A stretch of 64,000 bases of DNA from Oxalobacteraceae bacterium (GTDB taxonomy: Bacteria > Pseudomonadota > Gammaproteobacteria > Burkholderiales > Burkholderiaceae_D), in the NCBI GenBank assembly GCA_025352145.1, contig JANXTY010000018.1, forward strand, positions 1 through 64,000, in the 5' to 3' direction. Positions 1-8,341 of the stretch are shown here, piece after piece; within the stretch, counting starts at the first letter, position 1, and the number at the start of each line of letters is the position of its first letter. Under the pieces are notes generated by a model. It did not search any database, was not told where the DNA came from, and worked only from the letters and a program-made list of their open reading frames with translations. Position numbers and translations under genes: made by a program.

Positions 1-24
1 GCACTATTTTGGAAGGATCCAGTG

Positions 25-570
25 ATGTCACGGCTCGCAAGCGGGATAGATGCGCTAGCACGCGCACAACAAGCTATAGCCTCAGCACAAACCATTGAGC
101 AATTACGGCAAGCACAAGCCGTAGTACTGCCGCTAGAGTATGGTTTGAGTATTGTACAAACAGCGCAGCTCATTGGCGTTTCGCCCGGTTGGGTGTGTCG
201 TTTGCGTGTCAAATTCATCGAAGGGAAAGTGGTCAATACGGATGCACAGTCGGCACGCGGCGGGCGCAAGCGAGAGAATTTGAGCGTAGATCAGGAGCGT
301 GAATTTCTTGCTCCTTTTTTTGAAAAGGCCAGTAGAGGAGGCATCCTAGTCGCGGGGGAAATCAAGGTTGCACTAGAGGCGAAATTGGGTCGGTCAGTTG
401 CTCGGGCATCGGTCTATAACCTGCTGCATCGTCATAATTGGAGAAAACTTGTGCCGGACAAGCATCACCGGCAAAGTGATCCGGAAGCCCAAGTTGAATG
501 GAAAAAAAACTCCGGTCAAAGATCGACGACATCAGTCAAAGCCGGACAGAGAAAAAGCCCATCAAATTAA
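25..570 (+). CDS. IS630-family transposase, N-terminal frame (helix-turn-helix part)
   Basis: This is the first half of a split IS630 transposase. It carries a helix-turn-helix DNA-binding region (around residues 45-65, with the run GVSPGWVCRLR) and then the linker LLHRHNWRKL that normally leads straight into the catalytic domain. A GTG lies directly before the ATG at 25. The frame runs into an A8 tract (502-509) where the next frame begins 1 base back; zero-frame codons AAA-AAC there form the heptamer A AAA AAC, a classical -1 slippery site. After the tract the residues stop resembling the family. Full-length transposase probably needs a -1 shift, as is known for several IS families; a plain inactivating mutation is the alternative. 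Confidence 0.8.
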   Translation: MSRLASGIDALARAQQAIASAQTIEQLRQAQAVVLPLEYGLSIVQTAQLIGVSPGWVCRLRVKFIEGKVVNTDAQSARGGRKRENLSVDQEREFLAPFFEKASRGGILVAGEIKVALEAKLGRSVARASVYNLLHRHNWRKLVPDKHHRQSDPEAQVEWKKNSGQRSTTSVKAGQRKSPSN

Positions 571-1082
571 TGTTTCAGGACGAAGCACGTTTTGGCCGTA
601 TCAGCGATATTCGGCGGTGCTGGGCGCCAAAACCGATACGTCCATTATGCCAGGGCATGCTCACACATGAATACACTTATGCCTATGGTGCAGTCGATGT
701 CTGTACCGGGGAACTGGACAGCCTGATCCTGCCGCAAGTCAATACTATTTGCATGCAGGTTTTTATCGACGAAGTAGCAGCAAGGCATCCCAAGTCACAT
801 ATTGTCATGGTAATGGATGGGGCGGGATGGCATCGAAGTGACGAACTCAACGTGCCCGATGGTATGCGCATTTTGCATCTGCCACCTTACGCTCCTGAAC
901 TCAATTCTATGGAGCATGTGTGGGATGAGCTACGTGAAAAATTCTTTCATACTCTCGTCTTCGACAGCCTTGATGCGCTTGAAAACCAACTCGTACTTGC
1001 TCTCAAAACACTCGAAAGCAATCATGACAGAGTCCACTCTATTGTGGCATGGGATTGGATAATTAATTCACTAAAGAAATAG
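498..1082 (+). CDS. IS630-family transposase, C-terminal DDE frame
   Basis: This frame holds the catalytic RNase H-like domain of the IS630 transposase. The three acidic residues are visible: Asp in FQDEARFG (about residue 28), Asp in MVMDGAGWH, and Glu in PELNSMEHVWDELREK. The C-terminus is complete. The ATG at 498 lies inside the other frame and probably is not the true start; the natural product is likely the frameshift fusion with the upstream helix-turn-helix frame. The catalytic triad is intact, so the element may still be active if frameshifting works. Confidence 0.85.
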   Translation: MEKKLRSKIDDISQSRTEKKPIKLMFQDEARFGRISDIRRCWAPKPIRPLCQGMLTHEYTYAYGAVDVCTGELDSLILPQVNTICMQVFIDEVAARHPKSHIVMVMDGAGWHRSDELNVPDGMRILHLPPYAPELNSMEHVWDELREKFFHTLVFDSLDALENQLVLALKTLESNHDRVHSIVAWDWIINSLKK

Positions 1083-1126
1083 AATTGGAATAATACCCCG
1101 ATCCAAAGCCAAAAAAATTAAACCAG

Positions 1127-1564
1127 TCATCGACTCCAGCATTGGGTAATATCCATTTCGGCACTTTGTCCTGACAGGCCACGTTGGCCGGATTGATCAA
1201 GCATAAATGTCCCACATTTATCCGGCATAGAACTCACCGGTGTCGCTAATAAAGTGTAGGTGGTTGATGTCACAGCAGGGTCTGTTGCTAAAGTGACGTC
1301 ATAGCGCTTTTTGCCTGTTCTGGGCGACTGAGAAAAAGTCGCAGGCAATTTCACGCCATCGTAGCGATTATTAACGGTAAATTGCTGCTCCATCCAATGG
1401 CGTGCTTCCAACAAATTGGCACGCGCTTCAAGACGCTGAGCACGTCGCAAGTGTTCGGTGTAATTGGGCAAACCAATGGCAGCCAATATCGCAACAACGA
1501 CAACCGTGACCATTATTTCAACCAAAGTGAATCCACCTTGTGCAACCAACCTACCTTGCTTCAT
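1127..1564 (-). CDS. pilE: type IV pilin-like protein PilE (minor pilin)
   Basis: A prepilin with a short basic leader (MKQGRLVAQGG) followed by the class III signal motif FTLVEIMV, where PilD would cleave after Gly and methylate Phe; Glu5 is present. About 145 residues in all. Two Cys near the C-terminus (CGTF and QCWSR) fit the disulfide loop of pilins. I chose the ATG at 1564 because it gives a normal-length leader and has AGG six bases upstream; longer versions from 1666 would add 34 unlikely residues. It is last in the fimT-pilV-pilW-pilX-pilY1-pilE operon, the position of pilE in Pseudomonas-type clusters, and probably primes or sits within the pilus tip complex. Confidence 0.85.
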   Translation of the reverse strand: MKQGRLVAQGGFTLVEIMVTVVVVAILAAIGLPNYTEHLRRAQRLEARANLLEARHWMEQQFTVNNRYDGVKLPATFSQSPRTGKKRYDVTLATDPAVTSTTYTLLATPVSSMPDKCGTFMLDQSGQRGLSGQSAEMDITQCWSR

Positions 1565-1638
1565 AAAAATCCTGTCACTACGTTCTTGGTGGTTAAAATT
1601 GGATGAGTGCATTTTCAGCATCTGAATTAGCAACCGAA

Positions 1639-3666
1639 TTAGTAGCCGACAAATATCTGACGCCATGTTCTGAGAATAGGAGCGCCAGACGGTTGAACAT
1701 GGAATATTTGCAATCCAGATCCATCTTTTTTGTTGATCGCAATCTCATAGCTCCGACCACTCTTTTCCCCTGTCTGTTCAACCTCGGGATCAACCGCGCT
1801 ATTTTCAACGCTATTGGAAATGCCGGGTTTAATTTGTCTTGTCTTATTTCCTATGCTTGGTTTTTTCGCGTTGATAATAAAAACAGGACTCGCAGCCGTA
1901 GGGGAAATCACGACCGAGCTTGCATTTTTATCGTCAAATAACGAAGTACCATAAGCTGCGCCAGTAAGATAGTTGACAGCCAAGAGTTGTGAAATCCCAC
2001 TCACATTACACAAGGAACTGTCACTGGCTCCGGGAGCGTAGGTGGCAACACTTAACACATCTCCCACGACGACAGGTTCGCCCACTATATGCTCGCCGCT
2101 GAGCACATTAAAATCGATATACCAGCCGCGCTTGCTTTTCCAATCAATTACATTGGCGCTCACGCCCCGATTGCCATTAGTGAGCGGTATCAATTTTTGT
2201 TCTATCAATGCAAAATTTCGGCCTGTGGTAATGGCCGTGCTAAATATACCGGCTGGATCCCAAATTCCATATAGGCTATCTATGGGGCGGCTCCGCTGAT
2301 CGGTGTCGTTCACATATTTCCCCGTGCCGAATATCACCATATAACCTCCTTGCGGAGAAAATTCGATGATGGGTTCGCTTGTAATCGGCTGGGTTTCAGT
2401 ACCATTTTTAGCGACAAATAAAGGTTTTCCCTCAAATGCGATTTTCCAGTGTGACGGATCGCTATCGCTTAAATCAAACTTCCAAAGGTTACCCTGCAAA
2501 TCTCCGGCATACGCCGTAATCAGTTCACGACTACTGTTAAATAAAAAAGCAGGGGGCGACAAACCATTCGGCTGTGCTACCTCACCAACGCCTTCCAATT
2601 TTTTAATCAAAGCACCGTTCGATAGATTAACTACATATAAAACTGCTCTATTATTTTTACTATCGTAGCCGTTACCAAATACAGCAACCCAATCACCAGT
2701 TCTGCTTCTGGCTATGTAGGCTCTACCCAGGACATATCCCAAATCTGCGAAATCCCCCTCGGCATTCAACTCCCATTTAATAGTGGCAGCGCCTAAAGAG
2801 TCAGGATGGGTTATATCCAGCGCAAAAATACTTTTAGCGCCTGCGCCAGTTGAACCTATAAGATAATTTCCCCAAGCTCCGTCCAAGTACGCATCGCCCT
2901 CCGTGATCTGACCATCTACAAAATAATGATGGCCATAATTCGGATCACTCAGCTTCTTTAAATGTCGATATACCGAGTTGGGGACATAGGCAAATCCTTC
3001 GACGCCCGTGGTAGCGTTAAATTGGTGAAGCATGCCATCGTTGGCCCCAACATAAATAGCCGGCGTATGTAATTTCTTGCTCTCGACAAAAGCTGGGTAG
3101 CTGCTACTCCCCTTCAAGCCAGTAATTTTTCGAAAACCGAAATCCGTATCTTTGACGAACAAGGGAACGGAATTCACGATATCGCCCAAAGGATTTACCC
3201 TATTACGATACGGGCCGCCATTTCTTCGTTCTTTAGATGTCTCTCCACGCAGATATTGAAGCAAACTCCCCGACTGACCGTCTCCCAAATCGGCTTTCTG
3301 TTGCTCACTCAAATTAGCGAATAGAAATTCTTTACCGGAACCTATCTGCGAATTCCATGTGAAAATTTTTCGTTGGCTAAAAGAAGGAATTTTTTCTGCG
3401 GCATCCCATTGTTCACTACCAATCTCACCCCGTGATCCAATGCTTACCGCACGTAAATGCCCGCTCCATGTCACCGGATCGAAACTAGATACATAGGCCC
3501 AATTTCCATGCGCCGCCATCTTTTTAGAAGCAAAGGTCGGCGCACCAACAGCACACATTTGAGGCTGTTGCGATACGTCGGCCATTACCAGATTGTGCGT
3601 GGCAAGAAATAGAAAAATCGCTCTACTTGCAATATTTCTCCCTTTTTTTGAAAAAATAATTTTCAT
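1639..3666 (-). CDS. pilY1: PilY1/PilC-type pilus tip protein, short form lacking the N-terminal vWA region
   Basis: This is the tip-associated adhesin and assembly factor of type IV pili. After a signal peptide (about residues 1-29) the protein enters almost at once the C-terminal beta-propeller found in all PilY1 proteins: FDPVTWSGHL (62-71), GSLLQYLRG (133-141), NRVNPLGDIVNSVP (155-168) and YVGANDGMLHQF (205-216). At 675 residues it is much shorter than the usual 1000 or more; the part before the propeller, which normally has a von Willebrand A fold, is absent. The start has a clear AGGTGA ribosome site, so the short form does not look like a start-call error. It lies 48 bases after pilX. 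The role inferred is pilus assembly and retraction control, possibly without the mechanosensing module. Confidence 0.85.
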   Translation of the reverse strand: MKIIFSKKGRNIASRAIFLFLATHNLVMADVSQQPQMCAVGAPTFASKKMAAHGNWAYVSSFDPVTWSGHLRAVSIGSRGEIGSEQWDAAEKIPSFSQRKIFTWNSQIGSGKEFLFANLSEQQKADLGDGQSGSLLQYLRGETSKERRNGGPYRNRVNPLGDIVNSVPLFVKDTDFGFRKITGLKGSSSYPAFVESKKLHTPAIYVGANDGMLHQFNATTGVEGFAYVPNSVYRHLKKLSDPNYGHHYFVDGQITEGDAYLDGAWGNYLIGSTGAGAKSIFALDITHPDSLGAATIKWELNAEGDFADLGYVLGRAYIARSRTGDWVAVFGNGYDSKNNRAVLYVVNLSNGALIKKLEGVGEVAQPNGLSPPAFLFNSSRELITAYAGDLQGNLWKFDLSDSDPSHWKIAFEGKPLFVAKNGTETQPITSEPIIEFSPQGGYMVIFGTGKYVNDTDQRSRPIDSLYGIWDPAGIFSTAITTGRNFALIEQKLIPLTNGNRGVSANVIDWKSKRGWYIDFNVLSGEHIVGEPVVVGDVLSVATYAPGASDSSLCNVSGISQLLAVNYLTGAAYGTSLFDDKNASSVVISPTAASPVFIINAKKPSIGNKTRQIKPGISNSVENSAVDPEVEQTGEKSGRSYEIAINKKDGSGLQIFHVQPSGAPILRTWRQIFVGY

Positions 3667-3713
3667 TTTTATTTCACCTGCCAGCAGATTCTGCGGAATA
3701 TTTTTTTGATCAT

Positions 3714-4226
3714 TTATATTCTTAAATAGCTTTGCAAAGAGATGACGGAATCCGTGCTGGCTGGGCCATAAGCACGAACGGTAATCCTGAAGGGGTAAAT
3801 CAGTGGCTTATCCTCATAACTACGGGAGATTTCCGGCAATTGCGTCCTATCATTGATCAGTTCAACCATACATCGGGGGGCCTTGGAAAGATGCAACGAC
3901 TCCTTCAATCCAGTAATAACCATCGATTTTTGGTCGTCAGACCAGTTCGCGTCCACCTCAAAATTATTCGTATTTTCATCGGCTTCCAAAGGTGCCGGGT
4001 CCATTCGATAGCGATCTGGATACTGCGCATAAGCCTGCACGGTTTGTTCACAATACCGAAGCGCCTGTTCGGCTGCATGAAAAGTGGTCAGTTGCATACT
4101 TAGATTTCCCGCCATCTTTTCATTCATGGTTGCACTCTTGATGGTAGTTATGCCGAGCAACGAAATGATTACTAGAACAATCAAAACAATAATCAGGGTG
4201 ACGCCCGCTTGATGATTCCGAACCAT
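3714..4226 (-). CDS. pilX: minor pilin-associated protein PilX
   Basis: A 170-residue PilX-family protein. The N-terminus has the PilX_N pattern: short leader MVRNHQAGVTLI, then a long hydrophobic helix (about residues 9-30), then the conserved TIKSATMNEKMAGN and FHAAEQALRYCE, which are typical of PilX and not of major pilins. It is part of the priming complex with PilV, PilW, FimT and PilY1 at the inner membrane. It begins 12 bases after pilW ends and is followed 48 bases later by pilY1, so it is almost certainly co-transcribed. Confidence 0.88.
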   Translation of the reverse strand: MVRNHQAGVTLIIVLIVLVIISLLGITTIKSATMNEKMAGNLSMQLTTFHAAEQALRYCEQTVQAYAQYPDRYRMDPAPLEADENTNNFEVDANWSDDQKSMVITGLKESLHLSKAPRCMVELINDRTQLPEISRSYEDKPLIYPFRITVRAYGPASTDSVISLQSYLRI

Positions 4227-4237
4227 GCGCTTTGCTC

Positions 4238-5128
4238 CTAATATCTCGCCAGAGATGCAGTATTTCGAGGTGCAAAAACACTGTGGAATATGCCTCTCAA
4301 TCTGCTATCCGTTGAAGTGATTTTCGTACCAGAACAATTAAAATATTTTTGTGCTGTGCCGCCGATGATCCTGCTATCACTGACGAGCTGAAAACAAATC
4401 ATCACTCCCCTCACCTTTCTCCAGCTTTCATTTTGATCAGCAGAGTTTCCCATTACTTGAGAAGCTGTTACATACCCGTCTGGTATTTGATCATTGTCAG
4501 AGTCAATCCCAAGAGAAATAACGAAATCCTCCACATTCCCCAGGATCGGTTGCGGCGTGACATTGCCATTGCCAGCACAATACAAAGAGGCATTAACATC
4601 ACCACTTTTTTTATGCAAGAAAAAACGATTAATCACATATTTCACATCACCGGAATTAAATGGCGCCCCATTAATATTGAATTTTGGCTCTTGCCCATTG
4701 CAATCGGCACCGGCTCCGGTAAGCGATTGATAATTATTGTCCACCGCATACATTACTTCTATTGCAGGAAATCCTTTCCCATCTTTCCCGCAACTAAAAT
4801 CCCCATTTGTGCCAGAAGAAAAACCATTCTCACAGGCTCGGATGCCTGGATAGGTAAACGCCGTAGCATGACGTATGTCTTGATTCGAGGTGGAAGCAAA
4901 GAGTGGAGAAAAACCAGATTGAATGATGTTTTTCTTAAACAAAGTCAGGACATAATTTCCATCTTCACGCATACGCCCATTTTCATCTTGCAACCGATAA
5001 CTACTGTTGCATCTCAAGAAAATACCCAATGCCATTCCACTAATCAATAAACCGATGGTAGTGCTTATCATCAATTCAATCAGCGTGCGCCCTCTTTGTC
5101 CCCGCATAAAAATAGATATCAATTTCAT
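4238..5128 (-). CDS. pilW: minor pilin PilW
   Basis: A PilW-family minor pilin of about 296 residues. It has the leader MKLISIFMRGQRGRTLIELM with cleavage expected before TLIEL, followed by a hydrophobic helix, then the conserved NSSYRLQDENGRMREDGNYV. The start at 5128 is chosen because its ATG overlaps the TGA of pilV as ATGA, the classical translational coupling; an ATG at 5152 would overlap pilV further and lengthen the leader by eight residues. Several Cys in the body suggest disulfides. Large for a pilin, as PilW proteins usually are. Confidence 0.88.
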   Translation of the reverse strand: MKLISIFMRGQRGRTLIELMISTTIGLLISGMALGIFLRCNSSYRLQDENGRMREDGNYVLTLFKKNIIQSGFSPLFASTSNQDIRHATAFTYPGIRACENGFSSGTNGDFSCGKDGKGFPAIEVMYAVDNNYQSLTGAGADCNGQEPKFNINGAPFNSGDVKYVINRFFLHKKSGDVNASLYCAGNGNVTPQPILGNVEDFVISLGIDSDNDQIPDGYVTASQVMGNSADQNESWRKVRGVMICFQLVSDSRIIGGTAQKYFNCSGTKITSTDSRLRGIFHSVFAPRNTASLARY

Positions 5129-5598
5129 GGAAGGACATTCGTAGAAAAACAATGTACTCCGCCTAATTCTTTAGAATTCTCTGCGTAGCCAGGATCTTTA
5201 TAGCAAACAGAAATCTTCATACCCGTTTTTATATCTCCCGATATTTCTCCGCGTCCTTCTGGCAAATTTCGTGATAATTCCTGAAGCCATGTAGCTACGT
5301 CAAACGCAGCAATTTGATTGCTTGAACAGGTGCCGGCACCACTACACGTGGGCACTGTTCCAGCGGACATGCTGTCAGCAGAAGCCATATATTTCCCGTC
5401 ATGCGCGGCTTGCGTATTTGCCCGTATACGTTCCGCCATGTCAGACATTGCGATGCTAGCAATCGATCTGAAATGTGCAGTTTTTTGATAGCGCAATGAT
5501 GAAGCCTGGAGACCAGCCATTCCCAACAAGCCAAAAGCGATAAGTGTCATAGCAATTAGGATTTCCAACATCCCAAATCCCGATTGAAAGCGATTCAT
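5125..5598 (-). CDS. pilV: minor pilin PilV
   Basis: A PilV-family pseudopilin of about 157 residues. The prepilin motif is SGFGMLEILIAM with a long hydrophobic helix, then SLRYQKTAHFRSIASIAMSD, typical of PilV where the helix continues to DMAERIRAN. The start at 5598 forms an ATGA overlap with the fimT stop codon; an in-frame ATG two codons upstream (5604) is less likely. It is predicted to act in the minor pilin complex that initiates pilus assembly and anchors PilY1. Confidence 0.87.
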   Translation of the reverse strand: MNRFQSGFGMLEILIAMTLIAFGLLGMAGLQASSLRYQKTAHFRSIASIAMSDMAERIRANTQAAHDGKYMASADSMSAGTVPTCSGAGTCSSNQIAAFDVATWLQELSRNLPEGRGEISGDIKTGMKISVCYKDPGYAENSKELGGVHCFSTNVLP

Positions 5599-6173
5599 GT
5601 GCAACTAGTCGCCTCTTTGATTAGCCGCAGACGCCCGGTGCGCGCAATACAAATCTGCCGACGAAATAGGCCATTGCTATTAAAATTAAATCCAGTTCCA
5701 GTCAGGTTGCCGATTGGCTCTCCTGTCCCATTAAATGTAATATTTCTCGCATTGCTAGCTGAAGTTTGAATCGAATGCATCCCAACTCGCATAGGACCTT
5801 GTCGAAGCAAGATAATTTCTTTAGGCTCTCTCGTTCCGACTCCGATACGCGCACTATTTTCGATAAATACGATCCAACCAGTTGACCAGTCCGCCGATTC
5901 TGCAGAACCAGAATCGGCTCTGTTGCAGATGGCCAACTCACCCGCTTCGGCATTGCTGCTACGACATATCGTCACTAGTTTCGCCCGCATAACGGCCTCT
6001 GAACGGGCAAGTTCAAATGCACCAACAAAAGCATTTACATTGGTAGATACCTCACTGTCCATAAGCAGGTTGCGAAATGAGGGAATCGCAAGCGACAACA
6101 AAATGACAGCCATCGCCATTGCCATCATTAACTCAACCAAGGTAAAACCTCGCGTATATATTCTCGGGTGCAT
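5595..6173 (-). CDS. fimT: GspH/FimT-family minor pseudopilin
   Basis: First gene of the minor pilin operon. The leader MHPRIYTRG precedes FTLVELMMAM, the type IV prepilin cleavage site with Glu5, and the mature part has the FimT pattern NAFVGAFELARSEAVMRAKLVTIC and the later GWIVFIENS. I chose the ATG at 6173 to give a short leader; GAGG lies upstream although a little far (about 13 bases), so the ATG at 6203 remains possible. FimT and FimU proteins form the tip pseudopilin, and some FimT bind DNA during natural transformation. Whether this one binds DNA cannot be seen. Confidence 0.82.
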   Translation of the reverse strand: MHPRIYTRGFTLVELMMAMAMAVILLSLAIPSFRNLLMDSEVSTNVNAFVGAFELARSEAVMRAKLVTICRSSNAEAGELAICNRADSGSAESADWSTGWIVFIENSARIGVGTREPKEIILLRQGPMRVGMHSIQTSASNARNITFNGTGEPIGNLTGTGFNFNSNGLFRRQICIARTGRLRLIKEATSCT

Positions 6174-6633
6174 TAATGAATTACTACCTCTTGACGCAAG
6201 CATCCATTGCCTTGGGAATGTTGTTGAAAGATATGAGAAGCGACGCAATGCTGAAGCTATTGCCGTCCACAAAGATACGTAATTATCTATTAATTTAAGT
6301 TATTAATATAGTTAATTAATCTAATTAATGTAATATTTTTTGAGGGTGGTTAGCGGAGGATGTGAAATAGCCAGGAAGCGCCGACGATCCGAGCATAAAA
6401 ATGAATCTCTCTAATGGGGCCTCAATCTATGATGTCGATGCAAGCCTTACTTCCGCTGCAAAGGAATCTATTTTGCGGAAACGCACGGTAAAATAAAATA
6501 CTTGGCGCGATTGAACCGAAGGGTCGTGAATGCCATTAGTGAAAATTCATTCCCTGCGCACAAAGCAATCTTAAAAAATATTTCTGCCTATCTCCCTAGC
6601 TGCATTAATGCAATAATTTTTGATTAGAAAAAT
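6174..6633. other. intergenic region between fimT and slyD
   Basis: No gene was found in these 460 bases. The stretch 6285-6345 is very rich in A and T with repeated TTAAT and TTAATTAA steps and lies just upstream of fimT on its strand, which would suit a promoter with an UP-like element for the pilus operon. No convincing -35/-10 pair could be fixed. The right part leads to slyD, whose ribosome site is weak. Confidence 0.4.
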
Positions 6634-7110
6634 ATGAAAATAGAAAAAAATACCGCTGTAACTCTGCACTATAAAGTGATGAATACCCAGGGCCAGTTAT
6701 TAGAAAAAAACAGTGGCCCCCTGGTTTATTTACATGGCGGTTATGGGAATATTTTCCCCAAGATTGAGGATGTATTAGATGACCAAATAGTGGGCTACCA
6801 AACCATTATTGAACTCCAACCCGATGAGGCTTTCGGCTTGCGTGACGAGAATCTGGTTCAAGTCATTTCTAAGAGTCAGTTTCCTCCGGGCGTCAAGGTA
6901 GGTGGCCAGCTTCAAGGTAATAGCGAAAGCGGACATCCACAAACTTTCACCGTTATGAAAATAAAGGGGGATCAAATCATGCTTGACGGCAACCACCCAA
7001 TGGCAGGAAAAATCTTGCGCTTTAGCCTAACGGTGCAGGGAATTCGTGCCGCGACTGAAGAAGAAATCGCCCACGGCCACGTACATGGTGAGCACGGCCA
7101 CCACCATTGA
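6634..7110 (+). CDS. slyD: FKBP-type peptidyl-prolyl isomerase SlyD
   Basis: A 158-residue SlyD-type chaperone and prolyl isomerase. It has the split FKBP fold of the family: the N-terminal strand KNTAVTLHYKVMNTQGQ, the IF insertion around residues 70-125, and VMKIKGDQIMLDGNHPMAGK, where DGNHPLAG is the family signature. The C-terminal tail is rich in His (HGHVHGEHGHHH), as expected for the nickel-binding tail that supplies hydrogenase maturation in other bacteria, though here it is short. It stands alone, between the pilus operon and a degenerate insertion element. Confidence 0.93.
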   Translation: MKIEKNTAVTLHYKVMNTQGQLLEKNSGPLVYLHGGYGNIFPKIEDVLDDQIVGYQTIIELQPDEAFGLRDENLVQVISKSQFPPGVKVGGQLQGNSESGHPQTFTVMKIKGDQIMLDGNHPMAGKILRFSLTVQGIRAATEEEIAHGHVHGEHGHHH

Positions 7111-7272
7111 GTACGAGAAAATTTATCTTTGGCAACGCCGTATGTTTAACTTGCTGAGGTGTCTCAAAGGCCCTGGTAACCCGTGACCCGCTTGAATGGG
7201 GCTCTACCTTTGATCGTGTTGATCGCCTTCTTGCTCCTGGTGGCGAATGTAAGATCGAACCATTTCTTCTAA

Positions 7273-7644
7273 GAACTTGTTCAAGATCTTTTCAGCAGCA
7301 ACACGAAGAAAGCCAAGGAAGCGAATTGAAGGCTAGTATTGAGTTTTCTCTTCCACGTCCGATGCCTTGGCATTCCACTGACAGAAATACGAATACACCG
7401 TGCTCGATTTAGGAAAATCACTTGGCAACATTCGCCACTGACAGCCACTTTTTAGCACATACAGAACACCACAAAATGCCTCGTACAAATCAACCTGCCT
7501 TGGCTTGGTCCGCTTCCTTGCGTTTTCCAGTAACTCTCGGACTATTTCGTACTGCTCTCGAGTTATCTCGCTTGGGTAAACTCTTCTCATCCAGACAATT
7601 TACGAAGCACAGATTTTTTGTGCAAAAAAATCTTGAACAGGTTC
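7273..7644 (-). mobile_element. internally deleted IS5-family element with intact ends
   Basis: The ends are inverted repeats: GAACTTGTTCAAGATCTTTT on the left (from 7273) matches the reverse complement of the right end (to 7644) apart from two transitions over 20 bases. The element is flanked on both sides by TAA (7270-7272 and 7645-7647), the TNA-type target duplication known for the IS1031/IS5 group. Inside, only the first and last parts of the transposase remain, so the total is 372 bp instead of the usual 800-900. It may still be moved in trans by a full-length relative. Confidence 0.85.
7281..7590 (-). pseudogene. IS5-family transposase remnant (N- and C-terminal ends only)
   Basis: From 7590 the frame gives the IS5 N-terminal domain (YPSEITREQYEIV, VLYVLKSGCQWRMLPSDFPK, STVYSYFCQW) for about 75 residues. 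Around 7350 the family match jumps, in another frame, to the extreme C-terminus (KRKLNTSLQFASLAFFVLL, ending in KRS and a stop at 7281-7283). The entire catalytic middle is gone. The open frame of 85 residues ending at 7333 should therefore not be taken as a functional protein. On its own the N-terminal fragment keeps the DNA-binding region and might act as a repressor of transposition; this is speculation. Confidence 0.85.
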
Positions 7645-7701
7645 TAACATAAGATAAATAAAACCCAGCAGCCTGACTTCTCTGTCCAGCTGCCATGAAC
7701 T

Positions 7702-8250
7702 TTAAAAATTCGGTTTACTGGAAGCTTTATTGTATGCTTCGACACCAGCCATAATCTCAATTTTCGCTTCATCTGGACCAAACCAACCTTGTATTTTGAC
7801 CCATTTCCCCTTTTCAAGATCTTTGTAATGCTCGAAGAAATGCTGGATTTGACTCAAACGCAATTCGTTCATGTCTGCAGGTTTTTGCCAGTGTTTATAA
7901 ATCGGCAGGATGGCATCAACCGGCACCGCCAATACCTTGGCATCGCCCCCAGCTTCATCAGTCATTTTCAATACACCAACCGCACGGCAACGCACGACGA
8001 CGCCGGGAAATAATGGAAATGGCGTGATCACCAAAACATCAACCGGATCACCATCATCGGCAATCGTATGCGGAATGTAGCCATAGTTGCAGGGATAGTG
8101 CATCGCAGTACCCATAAAACGATCCACAAAAATCGCGCCTGACTCTTTATCGACCTCATATTTAATTGGATCGGCGTTCATGGGAATTTCGATGATGACA
8201 TTGAAGTCATTGGGTAAGTCGCGGCCAGCGGAAACTTTATTTAGACTCAT
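7702..8250 (-). CDS. ppa: inorganic pyrophosphatase, family I
   Basis: Soluble pyrophosphatase of 182 residues, hydrolysing diphosphate to phosphate and so pulling biosynthetic reactions forward. Active-site signatures are present: [15 protein letters not shown], the [11 protein letters not shown] stretch and DGDPVDVLV (the three-Asp motif of family I), then [14 protein letters not shown] near the end. Length is normal for the bacterial hexameric enzyme. It lies downstream of hemY with about 90 bases between, and the separate leader suggests its own promoter. Confidence 0.96.
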   Translation of the reverse strand: MSLNKVSAGRDLPNDFNVIIEIPMNADPIKYEVDKESGAIFVDRFMGTAMHYPCNYGYIPHTIADDGDPVDVLVITPFPLFPGVVVRCRAVGVLKMTDEAGGDAKVLAVPVDAILPIYKHWQKPADMNELRLSQIQHFFEHYKDLEKGKWVKIQGWFGPDEAKIEIMAGVEAYNKASSKPNF

Positions 8251-8341
8251 AATTTTTGGGTAGCTATAGGCAAATTTTAGGAGCGGTAATTATAGCGAAA
8301 TTTACCCAAAATTTTGCGCCGCAACACAAAATGCTTTGCAA

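Larger units (their letters stand above)
22..1082 (+). mobile_element. IS630-family insertion sequence, core (ends not resolved)
   Basis: The two overlapping reading frames of an IS630-type transposase fill this interval, only about 20 bases from the left edge of the window. I could not find a convincing pair of terminal inverted repeats or a TA target duplication; the left end may lie outside. The element ends about 45 bases short of the stop codon of the convergent pilE gene, so it lies just downstream of the pilus operon and does not break it. Family assignment rests on the DDE domain of the second frame. Confidence 0.8.

Noticed and set aside
4349-5050. A 233-codon plus-strand frame over pilW.
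   Set aside because: Antisense to pilW, which has an unmistakable prepilin leader and coupling with pilV. No protein pattern is seen.
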